64,000 nucleotides of DNA from Collybiopsis luxurians FD-317 M1. Taxonomy: Eukaryota > Basidiomycota > Agaricomycetes > Agaricales > Omphalotaceae. Below the pieces are notes generated by a model. It was given only the letters and a program-made list of their open reading frames with translations. It was not told the origin of the DNA and ran no database searches. Made by a program: the position numbers and the translations under genes. The stretch spans positions 248,737-312,736 of the forward strand of contig KN834787.1 of the NCBI GenBank assembly GCA_000827265.1, written 5' to 3'. Shown here one piece after another: positions 39,866 to 51,712 of the stretch; the first letter of the stretch is position 1, and each line of letters opens with the position of its first letter.

Positions 39866-41564
39866 ATGTCCAGCAACTCCTGTTCCCCAGACGTTCCGCC
39901 TTTCCATGGCTATGTGGAGACAACTGTCAATGCTTTACGACTGATCCATGCTGCACGACAAGGCGTCATCCCTCGTATAACACGTCGTTTGAATGATACC
40001 GAACGACGGTCCATGATCAAAAGCGGCGCCGTCTTTATCTTCAGCGTCGAAGAAAGCGGTATCAAACGATGGACAGGTACGACAACACCGGCTTGTAATC
40101 AATATTGAGACTCACATTAGTTTGAAGACGGACTTTTATGGTCTCCATCTCGTATCGTCGGAAATTTCTTGGTGAGTTGCTTCGGATCTACTAGCAGTGA
40201 CAGAGCTGAAGACCAAGCTTATTCTAGGTTTACCGGGAAATAAATGAACGAGCTAGTAGCCGAGGAAGCCACAAGAAGACATACACTGGGGAGGAACCCA
40301 GAAATGTCCCCATTCATCGCAACTCACCTGGACTGTCTTCAGGATACAAGGGAAGCTCGAGCACACAGAGCGGAGGTGATCAAGGAACATTCAAGCCCAA
40401 TGGTCTGATCAAGAAGGTATTTATTGCAGTCGTCACCCTCTTCGAACTGTTCGCTGAAAATCATGCTATATTTGGAGACTATCACGGTGACAATAGAGGG
40501 GTCTGACCTTCATCTCATATCATACTACACATCTGAAGACATTCGCAACGGAAGACTCAAGGTTCGTATTGAATGTGCTTCTCAACGAATGTTTTTGATT
40601 AATGTATTGCCCAGCGGCCATCGTCTCGTCCAGATATCATGGGACTTTACATGCCGCCGCACATCTTTCGGCTAACGAATTTCAGGGTGCCCCCCAAAGT
40701 CGAGATTGGACCAGACGGAAAGCCACGCCTTGTGTAAGTTCAACTTCGTCTGAATACATGAGATTGTATCTGAAATAGAGCAGTCCTGAGCCCGAGGACC
40801 AAGATACCGTCGATTGCAAGGTCGAAGAACCCTCATACAGCAACCCTAGTTCTCCAACATCCCCCACGCACTCTCCAGTAGATCACGCACTGAGCCCTCT
40901 ATATCCCTTGCCCTCTGGAACTCCCGGCTATGCTTATTCTCGCTCGAGTGATAGGTGGCAGGGTGGGGTGGACACCACTCGAACAGGTTCCCCTGGGTTG
41001 CGAGGTCAAGACATATGGCCTGTATCCCCTGCAAGCCCACATACACATATGGGAGGGCCACGAAGGGAGAGCAGCGGATTGAACCAGAATGAATCATGGG
41101 CAAATTCTGGTTGGTTGACTTTTGTTCGATATTCATCCGATAGTACTTACAGAAGATATCGTATTCTATAGACCGTTCTAGAATGCGCTCTAGCAATCCA
41201 TACCAGAATGCAGTGGCATTGAGGGATCACGATACACTCTCTGCTTTTGGCTCTCGTTACAGCGGAAGAAGTACCAGTCGAGATATGGGCACTCAACGCA
41301 TACCCTGGATGATGGCTGCCGAAGGTGCTGAGAGAGATAATCGCAGTTCTCATTCCCGATCCTCCTACTCCTCTTCCTCCCTTCCTTTTGGAGAGGGATA
41401 CCAGTCGTATGGATCAGGTTGGTCCGGGAATGATAACTTGGACATTTCAACTTCGCAAGCATCATTCTCTCCAACGCATCAGAGCTATACGCCTTCGTAC
41501 ACGGGTTCAGGTACGTGTTTTGCATCTATTTGGAATACATTTACCGACGGATACTGCAGACTAA
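39866..41564 (+). CDS. Gti1/Pac2-family (WOPR) transcription factor
   Basis: Starts at 39866. After PPFHGYVETTVNALRLIHAA comes the first half of the WOPR DNA-binding domain (ARQGVIPRITRRL, SGAVFIFSVEESGIKRW joined to TDGLLWSPSRIVGNFLVYRE). A disordered linker (GYKGSSSTQSGG) is followed by the second half (TITVTIEGSDLHLISYY, TSEDIRNGRLK, VPPKVEIG). This bipartite domain is that of WOR1, Pac2 and Ryp1, master regulators of morphogenesis and secondary metabolism in fungi. The C-terminal part is Ser/Pro/Tyr-rich. The last exon is uncertain: after YTGSG either a short intron leads to a stop at 41562-41564 or the frame runs on to 41656. Confidence 0.9.
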
Positions 41565-42057
41565 GCCTTCGATCTAAAGAAATATTTTCTTGGTCATGTC
41601 TCAAATATGTTATCTGCCAAAGAATATCTACCTATCAGCTCAGTCAATGTTTGTAGTATATTATACCCTGTCCTATACATAATCCCAAATTTTTTATTCG
41701 AGCTGTATAGTTGAACTCGTCGCCCTTCTGTCCCGAGATGCTCGGGATCTTTATCGAACGGGATTCCGAGGCAGTACGTCCTTTAGATGCCCACTCCGGC
41801 CCCCCATGGAGCCCACAAAATTTGTCAACGAGTAGCTTAAATCTATTTTACAAGATCAGGAAATTCCAGAATAGATATCGTCCTACTCGAGGCCGAATAG
41901 GAAGTAAGCTAGCCTTGGACTTCCAATACCGAGGTGAGCTCGACGCGAAAACTCTCCCTCCTTTATCAGCGACAAAAAATTCTCATCAAAATGTAATTTT
42001 GTGGGTACGGCTAAAGGATACATTTTAGGTAGGAAACTGTAAAGTACACTCCACATG
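41565..42057. other. Convergent intergenic region
   Basis: About 490 nt between the WOPR gene and the TFB2 stop. No gene was seen, apart from the possible read-through end of the WOPR gene to 41656. Confidence 0.35.
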
Positions 42058-44100
42058 CTAATCGGCGCCGCTGGTCCTACGTTCGATAAAATTCCGTATG
42101 TTCGAGTGGCCCTCAATGCTACCAAAAAAGCAACGTTTCGCTGTGTTCTCCCATAAAACCACGTCCAGCTGTTTGGCATAATTGAGCACAAACTCGTAAT
42201 CCGCTTGCGACGCGAAAGCAGTATACAGATACCCTGAAAGGAATAGATTAATTTATCAAACATTGCCACAAGAAAAAGGGGATTACCTTCTTCAGATTTC
42301 AGTCGTTCCTTCTCCAGCTCCCATAATCGAATTTGATCTTGAACTGTTACGGGTATAAGGGGATTCTGTGAGCGGACATAATTATTCGATGAAATCAACA
42401 AGCTCATTACGAAGGGACTCACGAATTTTCGCATTTGAGGGTGTGCATGAGTGACCAAATAACTGATGATCTACGAGGCGATTGATTTCATTCTTTTCGG
42501 AGCAGTCAAAGTAACAAACCTGTTCAGCGGAGATACCGTTATTTAACGCACGTCTGACGCTATCACGAGTAATGGACCCGACCACTAAGTTCGGGAAACG
42601 ATACTTTAGGGAGACAAAGAGATTAAGAACTGCAGTCTGGAGAGGGTTATCTAAAGCATGATCGGTCATGGAAGGTTCTGCGCTCGACGTGAAGCCAGCG
42701 TACCTGTGTAAGCATAAACCCGATAATTCGTTTCGAGAACAATGAACCCCTGCTGTGAGCTTGACGCGCCGACGGAGGTGGGAAGTGATGGAGAGGATGA
42801 GGTGAGAGTAGTGGCGAGTCGAGTAGGACTGAAACGTCGAGATGAAGCCTTTATTCCATGTAACGTTACAAGAAGTGAAAATGACCGCTGAGATAGCACG
42901 GACCTTGCGCTGCCAAATGAGCCCGTAATCTCGAAGGTCATCAAGCATTGCCTTTTGCGTCTGGCTCAGATTTTCTGTGAGATATTCCTACACCAAGAAA
43001 ATCCTTCATTATAGAGAAATAGGCATTAAAAAAGCGGGGGCCGACTTTGCCGAGTTCCATTGTAGAAAGCATGAAGAAAAAGGTCAGGACCTCGACCAGG
43101 TCCATTTGCCTTTCCTGTCGGACAGAATCAGCTCATCTCAAGCAATATTGAGCATAACGAATTTTACCTCGGCCATGTGTAGGTATTGTAGTAATAGATC
43201 CCACAGCTGAGCGTGCGGAGGATGAAGCAAAAACTGAAATCCGGTAGAAGTGATTTGGGGGACTGAGCCACTGAAGAACTCCGGTTATAAACTCAAGATC
43301 AAGTAAATTGGTCGAGATTCTCACTGATTGTTACTCATGAGACCGCTGCGCTGCAAAAGATAGAGAACTCCTTGGGAGGGCCTCGTCGGATTCTGTCCAG
43401 TCCCTGATGACACCATGAAGTGGAGAATGGTCTAAACCCCGTCAGCCCGAAACGCCAGAAAAAACAGATAGGAGTTGCGTACCTCCCACCGCTCCAGTGC
43501 GTAACCGTCAAGGCCTTCTATGCCCATCGGCGGACGTTTCTCGTCTCGTTCAGCAGGTACACCGAAACTTCCCGTCGTCCCCCTAATTTCATTAATAGGA
43601 CGTGAAGCCGTTAGAAAAAGGAAAACTTACCCTCCAGTTATGGCATGTCGCAAACTAGCTTTGAAAGTGGCATTGAGGGATAATTTACCGGCTTGAACGT
43701 GTAAGATATGCAGCCTTGATAACATGTCTAGGGCCTCATCGTACATTCTAAAACTATGAACAGGGATAAAGATTTTATCATAAAACTGCCTACTTTTTCT
43801 TTTCCTGGACTATCCAGGCCCCCATTGTAGATAGGGAGATGGCCGAATCAAGCCATAAGAGATTCATCGTCAGCTGGCGTTCTACCGCGTCCAGCAACCT
43901 AGTTTGACATTAGCATCACAGATTTGGATGGTCAGCGTTAATATTGACCGAAAAATAGAGAGGCATGAGGAAGGACTCTGGTACAAGCGACTGAGCGACG
44001 TTGCAGACTGTAGTTGAAGGAATGGCAGTAATGCATGAGGTCTGTTCGCGATTAAAGCTAAAGTTTTGTCGTCGACATTATCAGGATGAGCAGAAGGCAT
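42058..44100 (-). CDS. TFB2: TFIIH core subunit TFB2 (p52)
   Basis: Starts MPSAHPDNVDDKTLA at 44100 and ends with HSNIRNFIERRTSGAD at 42058. Conserved blocks in order are LSRLYQSPSSCLSIFR joined to LLDAVERQLTMNLLWLD, then KKMYDEALDMLSRLHIL, LSLNATFKASLRHAITGG, FIVLETNYRVYAYT, LQTAVLNLFVSLKYRFPNL, GSITRDSVRRALNNGISAEQ, PVTVQDQIRLWELEKERL and the C-terminal SIEGHSNIR. These are hallmarks of Tfb2/p52, which anchors the XPB/Ssl2 helicase in TFIIH for transcription initiation and nucleotide-excision repair. The N-terminal Leu-rich part binds TFIIH partners and the C-terminal WELE...HSNIR region binds XPB and Tfb5. About nine short introns. Confidence 0.93.
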
Positions 44101-44270
44101 GAATTCCTGATATTTCGTCCGCGCTACGCGCGCTGGATGCAGTACAAGTTCAAGGAGTGACTGACGGTGACAAACGAGTCATGGTGACAAATTTTGAAAA
44201 TCACGTGGATGTCACACTCAAAGGCTTACGCGTCATCAAAAGTCAGAACGCGCTTTGTACCCGAACTATC
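44101..44270. promoter_or_regulatory. Compact divergent promoter between TFB2 and the Nas6-like gene
   Basis: Only 170 nt separate the two start codons of oppositely oriented genes, so both promoters must lie here or overlap. No clear TATA box is visible. Confidence 0.5.
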
Positions 44271-45605
44271 ATGACCACTCTCTCCGTACACTCTGCTGCC
44301 CAGACACGCAGGTTGTTCCCTCAATAAAATGTGTTTTCGACTAACAGTATGAGCAGATCAAATCGGTTTATTGCGCACCCTTGTTGCTGAAAATCCTAGT
44401 TTGGTAAATGCCGTAGACGCTGTGAGTTTAGCCCGCACATGGGGCAAGTGTCATTGTTCAAGGTGTATCAGGATGAGAGGACACCCCTGCACTGGGCTGC
44501 CTCCTCGGGATCGCTCGAAATTGTCCGTTACCTGTTAGACCAGAAAGCCGAAGTCGACAAGGTAGATGGAAGCGGATGGTCAGCTTTGCACATAGCAGGT
44601 ATAATCTGTTATGCTACCGAAGACCGTTCCATTTCTGATCTATAGCAGTCAGCGCAGGAAATGATGACATTGTTGAGGAGCTAGTTGGCTCTGGAGCCGA
44701 TGTAAACATGTAACTTTTTATCTTGACGTGGTCGATCGATGGCTAACTTGACCTCGATTTAGGAAAAACAGCAAGGGAATAACTCCTCTGTAAGTTACTC
44801 TTCGCCGAATGGCGCGTGGATAGCGAGCTTCGCATGCGGAGAGTATGTTTTCCGGTAGGTTATTCGCTGACACGATGTTTCAGACACTACGCGGCTTCAA
44901 AGTCCCGTGTCAATGTAAGTTTCCCAGATGTTCATGCGGAAAGTTCGTCCTTTGTTCCGACCTCTGCATCCAGATAGGGAAGCTACTCATATCGAGAGGG
45001 GCAGATGTACGTTTTCAGATATGGATTCATCACACAAAAATGCTCAAACTTTTCTGCTGGTACAGATAAACGCCAAAGATAAAGCGAATCAGACTCCTTT
45101 GTGTGTACATCAACCTCATGACCTTGCTGTCCTCTCATACTTTCTTTCCTTCTTCAGACACCGGGCGGCCACCACAGGTTCTGTTGGATTCGTTCGTCTC
45201 CTGCTGGATTCCTCTACGCCAAGTATGAAAACCAGACTCAACACACAGGATCGCGTTGGTAAGTGAGATTGTGCGGCCTATATTAATGTGTTCTTTACAT
45301 GAACGGCATGCAGGCAACACTCCCTTACACCTAGCTATGGAGTCTGCCCATGCCCAAGCGGCTGTGGTTCTCATTGAGGCAGGAGCTGACCGAAGCAGGG
45401 TAAGATATCCTCCGTGCTTGTAATTTGCATACTCGTCTTACACGTTTTCGTAGCTTAATCAAGACGGAGAAGCTCCGGAAGACGTCGAAGGTGTTGGAGG
45501 TCAGTGCTTAATACTCCATATAACTATGTTTGATTAATGTTTCGAACAGGGGTTGAGCAGCGGCGTGCGAAACAACATGTGGTAGATTCTTGCGGAAAAC
45601 CATAA
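44271..45605 (+). CDS. Gankyrin/Nas6-like ankyrin-repeat protein (proteasome assembly chaperone)
   Basis: Starts MTTLSVHSAAQT at 44271 and ends at the TAA at 45603-45605. By my splicing it is about 238 aa. Exons give LLRTLVAENPSLVNAVDAD and then ankyrin repeats: ERTPLHWAASSGSLEIVRYL, SALHIA...NDDIVEELVGSGADVN, GITPLHYAASK...IGKLLISRGADVN, QTPLHRAATTGSVGFVRLLL and NTPLHLAMESAHAQAAVVLI. The length, the position of the repeats and the closing DGEAPEDVEG match Nas6/PSMD10, which helps assemble the 19S proteasome base by binding Rpt3. Introns are very short and one falls inside a repeat, shared by the family at several junctions. Spacing to the divergent TFB2 gene is 170 nt. Confidence 0.85.
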
Positions 45606-46189
45606 AGATTATGTTTGTTATATATTTGTACATAGGATCTGCTGCCCGTTTTAACTTCGTTAATGTGAGTCTATTCCTCGGCGCCTTCATCTTGAAATAC
45701 GTCACTCACTCTAAGCGTTCGTTTCAGTTTTTCGGTACTAAAAGTCAACCCAAAAGGATGGTGAATATCCCGAGTGATTGGCTCTGCTACTTTGTGGGTA
45801 TAATATATCGGTTTGCAATGTACATATCAAGATTATTCTGTCCATGTTCTTTTCTTGGAGAGAATGTCCCAGACCGTTTGGGTACCGTACTGAGAGCGTG
45901 GACGCTATCCACTGATCTAACCCGAGTGTCGGAGATGCGTATCAGCTTACCCGCATATCCGCGCACTGCGCGTCGCAGCCCATTTGATGCAAAACGGATC
46001 AAACGTTTCATCAAAAATCCTTTGGTATAAAGAGGTTCTCTAACGAAAATTTTTTCCCTCAAGCTAGTCTTCACCCCCCAATCCGGTTTTCTCTATCCTT
46101 TGTCAAACAAGCAGGGCTTGTTTTCATTCTTCACTCTCGCTCAATCCAATCAACCTCTTCACCCTCCTAACAAACAAGCAGATTCCATT
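45606..46189. other. Intergenic region
   Basis: About 580 nt. One open plus frame (to 46030) is AT-rich, has no motif and is probably incidental. Confidence 0.35.
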
Positions 46190-46468
46190 ATGCGTTTCAC
46201 CTTCACCTCGGTTCTCTTCGTCGTCTTCTCCGTCCTGTTCACTATCTTTACGGCGGAGGCAGCAGCCATCAGTCGTCCGCAAAAGTTCGCTCGGGCAGTG
46301 GATGTTCCGGTATTGGATCGAGCCATTGAGGCGCACCAGCCTGTTGCGGGCAAGCGAACTCATTCCCGGGACTTTCGTGCGGTGCCTCGGGTCGTTGAAG
46401 AGCGATCTGAAGTTCCCCCAAGTCTGAACAGAAGACTTCATGCTAGAGACTTTCGTGCTGTTCACTGA
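46190..46468 (+). CDS. Small secreted protein with repeated motifs behind dibasic sites (putative Kex2-processed peptide precursor)
   Basis: A single open frame of 92 aa from the ATG at 46190. Residues 1-24 form a clear signal peptide (VLFVVFSVLFTIFTAEA). The secreted part contains two copies of a short motif, THSRDFRAV (57-65) and LHARDFRAV (83-91), each directly preceded by a dibasic site: KR at 55-56 and RR at 81-82. This arrangement of signal peptide, spacer and repeats after KR/RR is that of fungal Kex2-processed repeat proteins and peptide-hormone precursors. The repeat ends at the C-terminus (FRAVH), consistent with release of a terminal peptide. There is no cysteine pattern or CaaX box, so it is not a classical mating pheromone. 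The gene sits just upstream of the esterase array. The function is unknown. Confidence 0.75.
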   Translation: MRFTFTSVLFVVFSVLFTIFTAEAAAISRPQKFARAVDVPVLDRAIEAHQPVAGKRTHSRDFRAVPRVVEERSEVPPSLNRRLHARDFRAVH

Positions 46469-47260
46469 AGGTATGTTATTCTTTCTCCGAGTCTTCTGGC
46501 CTGGGAGATTCTTATAGCCCGTTCTTGAAAAGAATAGATTGAGAATAAATAACAGGAAGATGAGAGTTTGTGCAGAGGAATTTGATCATTTGGATGAAGA
46601 AGACAGAGGAAAGAGGAAAGAAGATTTTCATACGATTACTTTTGGCGAATGGAACATTTTGTCCATCAAAGGCTTCATTTTAGCTCTCACAACTGTGCGC
46701 GCGTGGATGAGTACTATCTGAGTGACGTCTTACCATGACGAGGATTTGAAAACTATGAGGAGAAGAAATTTGGTAAGGATACTTACGTCGAATGTATGCG
46801 ACTGAAACTCCAGTGCGGATGCTTGACTAGCCTTGCGCGGGCATATGAACGTTTCGCCGAATAAGTACCGTCCTGCCTGACTTTGGCAATTTACTCGTCG
46901 CTCGATGCACGTCTTGTGACGGTCATCGATGAAGCTGATATTTCAGAGTACAAGGGTGGAAAAAGCACCGATCTAAAAGAGGCTGAAAGTTCGAGACGTC
47001 CTGGGACAGCTTTCCAGCCTTCCCCCAATTGAAGAAAGGTTATTCTCAGCAGGTGGCGGCAGAAAGCGCGAGGTTATGCTACCAGTGCGCATGCGCTACG
47101 CCCGCCTGCGAAATGGGAACGATCACAAGACCGTGCGAGCATTTGGAACGTCCTTGCCAATGCCTTCACCTCATGATACATCCTGGTGACCTTCCGGGCC
47201 CTAAATTCCCGAATTTTCAGAGTATTTTATAACCTAATGCAACACGTCTTTCAATCTCAA
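46469..47260. other. Upstream region of esterase A (duplicated at 51255-51712)
   Basis: About 790 nt. From about 46795 to 47260 the sequence is a near copy of the region upstream of esterase B. No gene was supported. Confidence 0.5.
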
Positions 47261-49424
47261 ATGATTCTCTCAGCCTTTTTGCTTTGGTCTTCAACTGTTG
47301 TGCTTCAAAGCTCAGCCCTTCCGGCTTCTTTACCTGGGGATATCGTGGACACTGGTTATGCTCAATACCGGGGCAATCAGTCGTTCGAAAATACGGTTGC
47401 TTACCTAGGTATTCCTTACGCAGAGCCCCCTTTGGGTGACAGACGTTTCCGTGCTCCTTTGCCTCTGAATACGACGCGTATTGAACAAGAAGCCGGCGGA
47501 CTTGTTGTGGACGCCACTCAGTACCCTAACTTTTGTGTACAAGGGAGTACCGGTGGTAAGTTTGAACTTATGTGCCATGGAACATTCAACGAACTTGCTT
47601 CATAGGAGGCGATGCAGGAGGCGCAGGAAGTGAAGACTGCCTAAAACTGAACGTATACGCACCGTTCGGTGCTAAGAATGGTGATAATCGTAGGTAGTGA
47701 TCCGCTTGTCTGCAGAACAGAATCCTCATGCTTTCCACAGTGCCTGTCGTACGTAACAGCTCCGCTTTCGCTACGCGACATTCTCATCCATGTGTAGCTG
47801 GTTTACTTCCACGGTGGCGGTCAGTCGGTGAATATTCGTCGCGAGAATAATCCGCTCAATTCCACCTGCAGGCTACGTCTATGGAAATCCTGCTAATTGG
47901 CCTTTTGACAGCTGGATTCATCAGACTCCCAACTTCGTGGCTGTCTCGGTTTACTACAGACTCGACTCATTTGGATTCCTCACCACTCCCGAGTTTTCGG
48001 ATCCCATGAATGGAGATTTCAATGCTGGACTGCAGGACCAGACTCAGGCTCTTAGATGGGTCAAGCAAAACATTGCTTCCTTCGGGGGTAATCCTGCGCA
48101 GGTGACAATCAATGGGCAAAGTGCCGGCGGAGGTTCCGTTGAGCTACATCTAGTAACGAATATCGAAGAGAAGTTGTTTTCGGGTGCCATCGCGCAAAGT
48201 GTTTATCGTGCACCCACTCCGACTCCGGAAAACCAGCAGGTAGCTGTTTAGATATTGTCTATATGGACTTAAAGGTTTATTGATGTTTTCAGCCACTATT
48301 CGCCTTTTACGCGGAACGTGCGGGATGTGGAAACGGCACGGTTGTGAACCAACTCGCGTGTTTGCGAACAGCTAGTATAAGCGCTTTGGCCCGCGCGCAG
48401 GACGCAGCAGCGAATTCGGGACTGTAAGTCTCTAGCTTAGGGTTCTAGTATTTTCTCTGTGCTAACTGCGATTTGCAGAGCTTATAATGCTTTCCATCCT
48501 GTCGTCGATGGCAAGATCATCACAGACTTTCCGTCGAGTAGTGTCCTCAAAGGAAATTTTGCTCGGGTTCCTCTCATTGTCGGGTACGTCGTTTGATAAT
48601 CACTATCATCTGGATCCCGACTTGCCTCGTAGTGCCACCTCGAATGAGACTGTTGTCGGAGGAACAAACTTTACTCAAGCACTCAAATTGGCGTTCCCGG
48701 GTTTAACCTCGGAGGATCTGGCCGGATTCGTGCAGGTCCGCGCATTCTTCGACAGTTCGCCCCTCGATACTCATGATATAATACAGGAGTATCCTCTGAG
48801 TGAATTTGACTCTGCAAGCCAGCAGTTCCAAGTAGCCACAGGGGAATCTCTTCTAATCTGCGCAGTATGTGCTATTTTTTCTATCGTTTCTAATTTCTAA
48901 TTTCTACCTATCTCAGCGTGAAATTCTAGGTGGAAAGTTCGCCAACACAACCAAAGCTTGGACATACCGATATAACCAGCCCAACCCAACATCGCCGGGT
49001 ACAGCCGTGCAGCATGCCGCTGAGAACTGGATGATGTTCAATGGTATCAATACTGGGTGAGTTGCGGCGGCGTAATGACGAGCTTGGAATCCATCTGATT
49101 GTTCTACGTCCATCTCCTTCAAGATTCAATGGCACTGGCATGTTCACCGCTATGACTCCTGTTGAGAAGGCTTTTGCCTCAGAGCTTATTGCGTACTGGG
49201 TCTCTTTTGTACGTTCCGGTGATCCAAACACGTTTAAGCTAGGGCGATCTCCGACATGGAACGAATACTTCACCACAGGCGCCAACGCGAAGCGGCGTAT
49301 TGTCCTCCAGCAGCCGGCAAATAATTCATCGACGGCGAGTGGTAGCTTTAACGAGATGGAGCCAGCGGTAGAAAGTGGGAGATGCGCATTTGTAGCGACA
49401 AAGATTCAACAGGAGCAGAATTGA
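47261..49424 (+). CDS. Type-B carboxylesterase A (secreted alpha/beta hydrolase)
   Basis: Starts MILSAFLLWSSTVVLQ, a signal peptide, at 47261 and ends at 49424. It has about eight exons of alpha/beta-hydrolase COesterase sequence. The N-terminal block is AYLGIPYAEPPLGDRRF, followed by the SEDCLKLNVYAP signature of type-B carboxylesterases, the oxyanion-hole FHGGG (with an intron at its end), and ALRWVKQNIASFGGNP. The nucleophile motif is GQSAGGGS, the acid is probably Glu in TSNET, and the histidine is probably that of QHAAENW. It closely resembles copies B and C (51713, 54693). The family hydrolyses esters, lipids or feruloyl groups; the substrate cannot be told. Confidence 0.9.
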
Positions 49425-50231
49425 AATCGGGTTCATGTATTCGGACGGATAGACTTATCTTAGTATGGTCTGTCTCTTCTAATGATAACGTCCATTTCTC
49501 AAAACACTTGTTTGTCAATACTTAGCGGGTCCTAGTCTAGAGTGCCTGGGATGAACGACACTTTTGCTGATGTCCTCTTTTTGCCCTTCATTCCTGCTTT
49601 CGAGACTTCAGAGTTTTTATCCGAGGTGTACAATATTCAATTTCAGAGCTCACGGTCGCTAAATAAGGTTGAATGCCACCAGAATTAAAGATAATAAGGT
49701 GTAACGAGGCATTAAAGACATCTTCTCATGCAACACAGTATGAGCTGAATACCACAACGCAGAAGGGCTTCCTGCACTCATAATGATGCATCCTACATAT
49801 ATTGGCCAATTCCTCAATTAGGAAATATGTTCATCTTTGCCATTTCAATGCTGAATACCCCTTGCCTCTAGATGAAAGAATTCTAAGTTCTCTTTCAAGT
49901 ATTGGAGTCTTGGAGGCAGATTTTTGATTTTCTTTCTTGATCTTCTCTGCTTGCACAATTACACAACAGTTATTTTACAAAATTATAAAAATGAACAATG
50001 TGCTTCCAACACTTCAAGTCGAATGGTCCTTCGGTTATACCAGTATCTAATAAAAGAATCCACTGCGACCACTACGGTTCCTTCCTAATAAAGTCCCGGG
50101 ACAAACAACACAAATGCGGCGCCAAGGCGTGGCAGTGCTGAATCTTTGCTTCAATTCATGCACCTTCAATCCATGGTGACCTTTAGGATAATTTACAATG
50201 TAATGAACCTTCTTTCCAATTGTAACCTCAA
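49425..50231. other. Spacer between esterases A and D (duplicated at 53896-54692)
   Basis: About 800 nt with clear similarity to the spacer between esterases B and C, including a shared 3' flank and the promoter of the second gene. It supports a two-gene block duplication. Confidence 0.6.
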
Positions 50232-50632
50232 ATGATCACAGTCTTTTTGCTCTGGTATTCAACTGTTGTGCTTCAAAGCTGGACTCCAGCCCCTTCTTTA
50301 CGTGGGGATACTATCGTGGCAATTGGTTATGCTCAATACCTGGGCAACCAGTTGTTCGAAAATATGGTTGCTTACCTAGGTATTCCTTATGCAGAGCCTC
50401 CTTTGGGTGACAGACATTTCCGTGCTCCTTTGCCTCTGAATACGATGCGTATTGAACAAGAAGCCGGCGGACATGTTGTGGACGCGACTCGCTACCCAAA
50501 CTTTTGTGTACAAAGTAACGGTGGTGAGTTTGAACTCATGTACCGTGGAATGCTCAATAAACTTAATTTTTTATAGTCGGCTATGCAGGAGGTGCCTGAA
50601 GACTGCCTAAAACTGAAGCTATACGCACCATC
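50232..50632 (+). pseudogene. Truncated carboxylesterase D
   Basis: Reads MITVFLLWYSTVVLQSW, then AYLGIPYAEPPLGDRHF and VVDATRYPNFCVQ, homologous to the N-termini of A-C and closest to C. At the start of the next exon, a 5-nt deletion within the GGCGCTGGATCTGAAGAC region of copy C gives GGTGCCTGAAGAC. That shifts the frame and creates TGA. Homology ends at about 50632, within the LKLNV region, where a different AT-rich sequence begins. The catalytic domain is missing, so this copy is dead. Confidence 0.85.
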
Positions 50633-51254
50633 AGGCCTGGGTTTTGTAATCAATTTTGGAAACACATGTAATTATTCTGGGAATATCCCCAGTATGTTGC
50701 CCAGCACTTGACCAGTAACTGGGCATTAAGCATCTCCTGCGAAATTCTTAATCTTTGACAAAGGTGAAAAGCCAAAGACCTCAATTTATTTCACACACCA
50801 AAAAATGCATTCATTTCAACCTTGGTATGGTCCAAAATAAAGATCAATTCTCAAAATACATCCTGAGCAAAATTATACATTTACTACAAGTGAAAAAAGT
50901 ATTTCAATTCACTCTAAGATTAGATAACATGTCAAAAACCTTTTTGCGCAAAAATTACTGATATAGAATTTACTTTACAGATTTTATCTCCAATGATAAG
51001 ACAAAGATATGTTCAGCGAGATTTCCGGCGAGATATTACCATCTTATCATCATCCTCTTCCTTGCTCATATCCCCGACAATAGCTGGCCTCTGCCCTAGT
51101 GTATAGGGGGAAGACATTAGGGAAAAGCCAAGCCCTCTTTGCAGGCATAACCACACTGTGGCTTAAAGCTCTTGCGAGGCTTGGGCGACGGGCCCGGTGC
51201 TCCTCCACACCGGTCAGGTAAAAACCCACACTACCGACGGCGAAGCCGACGTCT
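50633..51254. other. AT-rich, CpG-poor insertion-like spacer
   Basis: About 600 nt of AT-rich sequence with almost no CpG to about 51020, then GC-richer. It breaks the homology of esterase D and could be an inserted repeat remnant. No open frame with family motifs. Confidence 0.4.
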
Positions 51255-51712
51255 ACGTCGAACGTATGCAACCGAAACTCCAGTGCAGGCATATAGATGT
51301 CTCGCCGAATAAGTACTGTCCTGCCTGGCTTTGGCGATTTACTACTACTAGTCGTTTGATGGACGTCTTGTGACCGACATCAATGAAGCTGATATTTCAG
51401 AGTTCAAGGTTTACCAGTGGAAAAGTACCGATTTGAAAGTTCTGAGACGTCCTGGGACAGCTTTCCCCCAACTGAAGAAAGGCCGTTCTGAGCCGGTGGT
51501 GGCAGAAAGCGCGAGGTCATGCTGCCAGTGCGCGTGCGCCACGCCCACCTGCGACACGGGAACGATCACAAGACCGTGCGAACGTTTGAGACGTCCTTGC
51601 CAATGCCTCCACCTCATGATGCATCCTGGTGACCTTCCGGGCCCCAAATTCCCGAATTTTCAGAGTATTTTATAACCTAATGAACCTTCTGTAACATGTC
51701 TTCCAATCTCAA
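51255..51712. other. Upstream region of esterase B (copy of 46795-47260)
   Basis: Near copy of the sequence upstream of esterase A, including the shared TTTTATAACCTAATG just before the start. No gene was seen. Confidence 0.55.
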
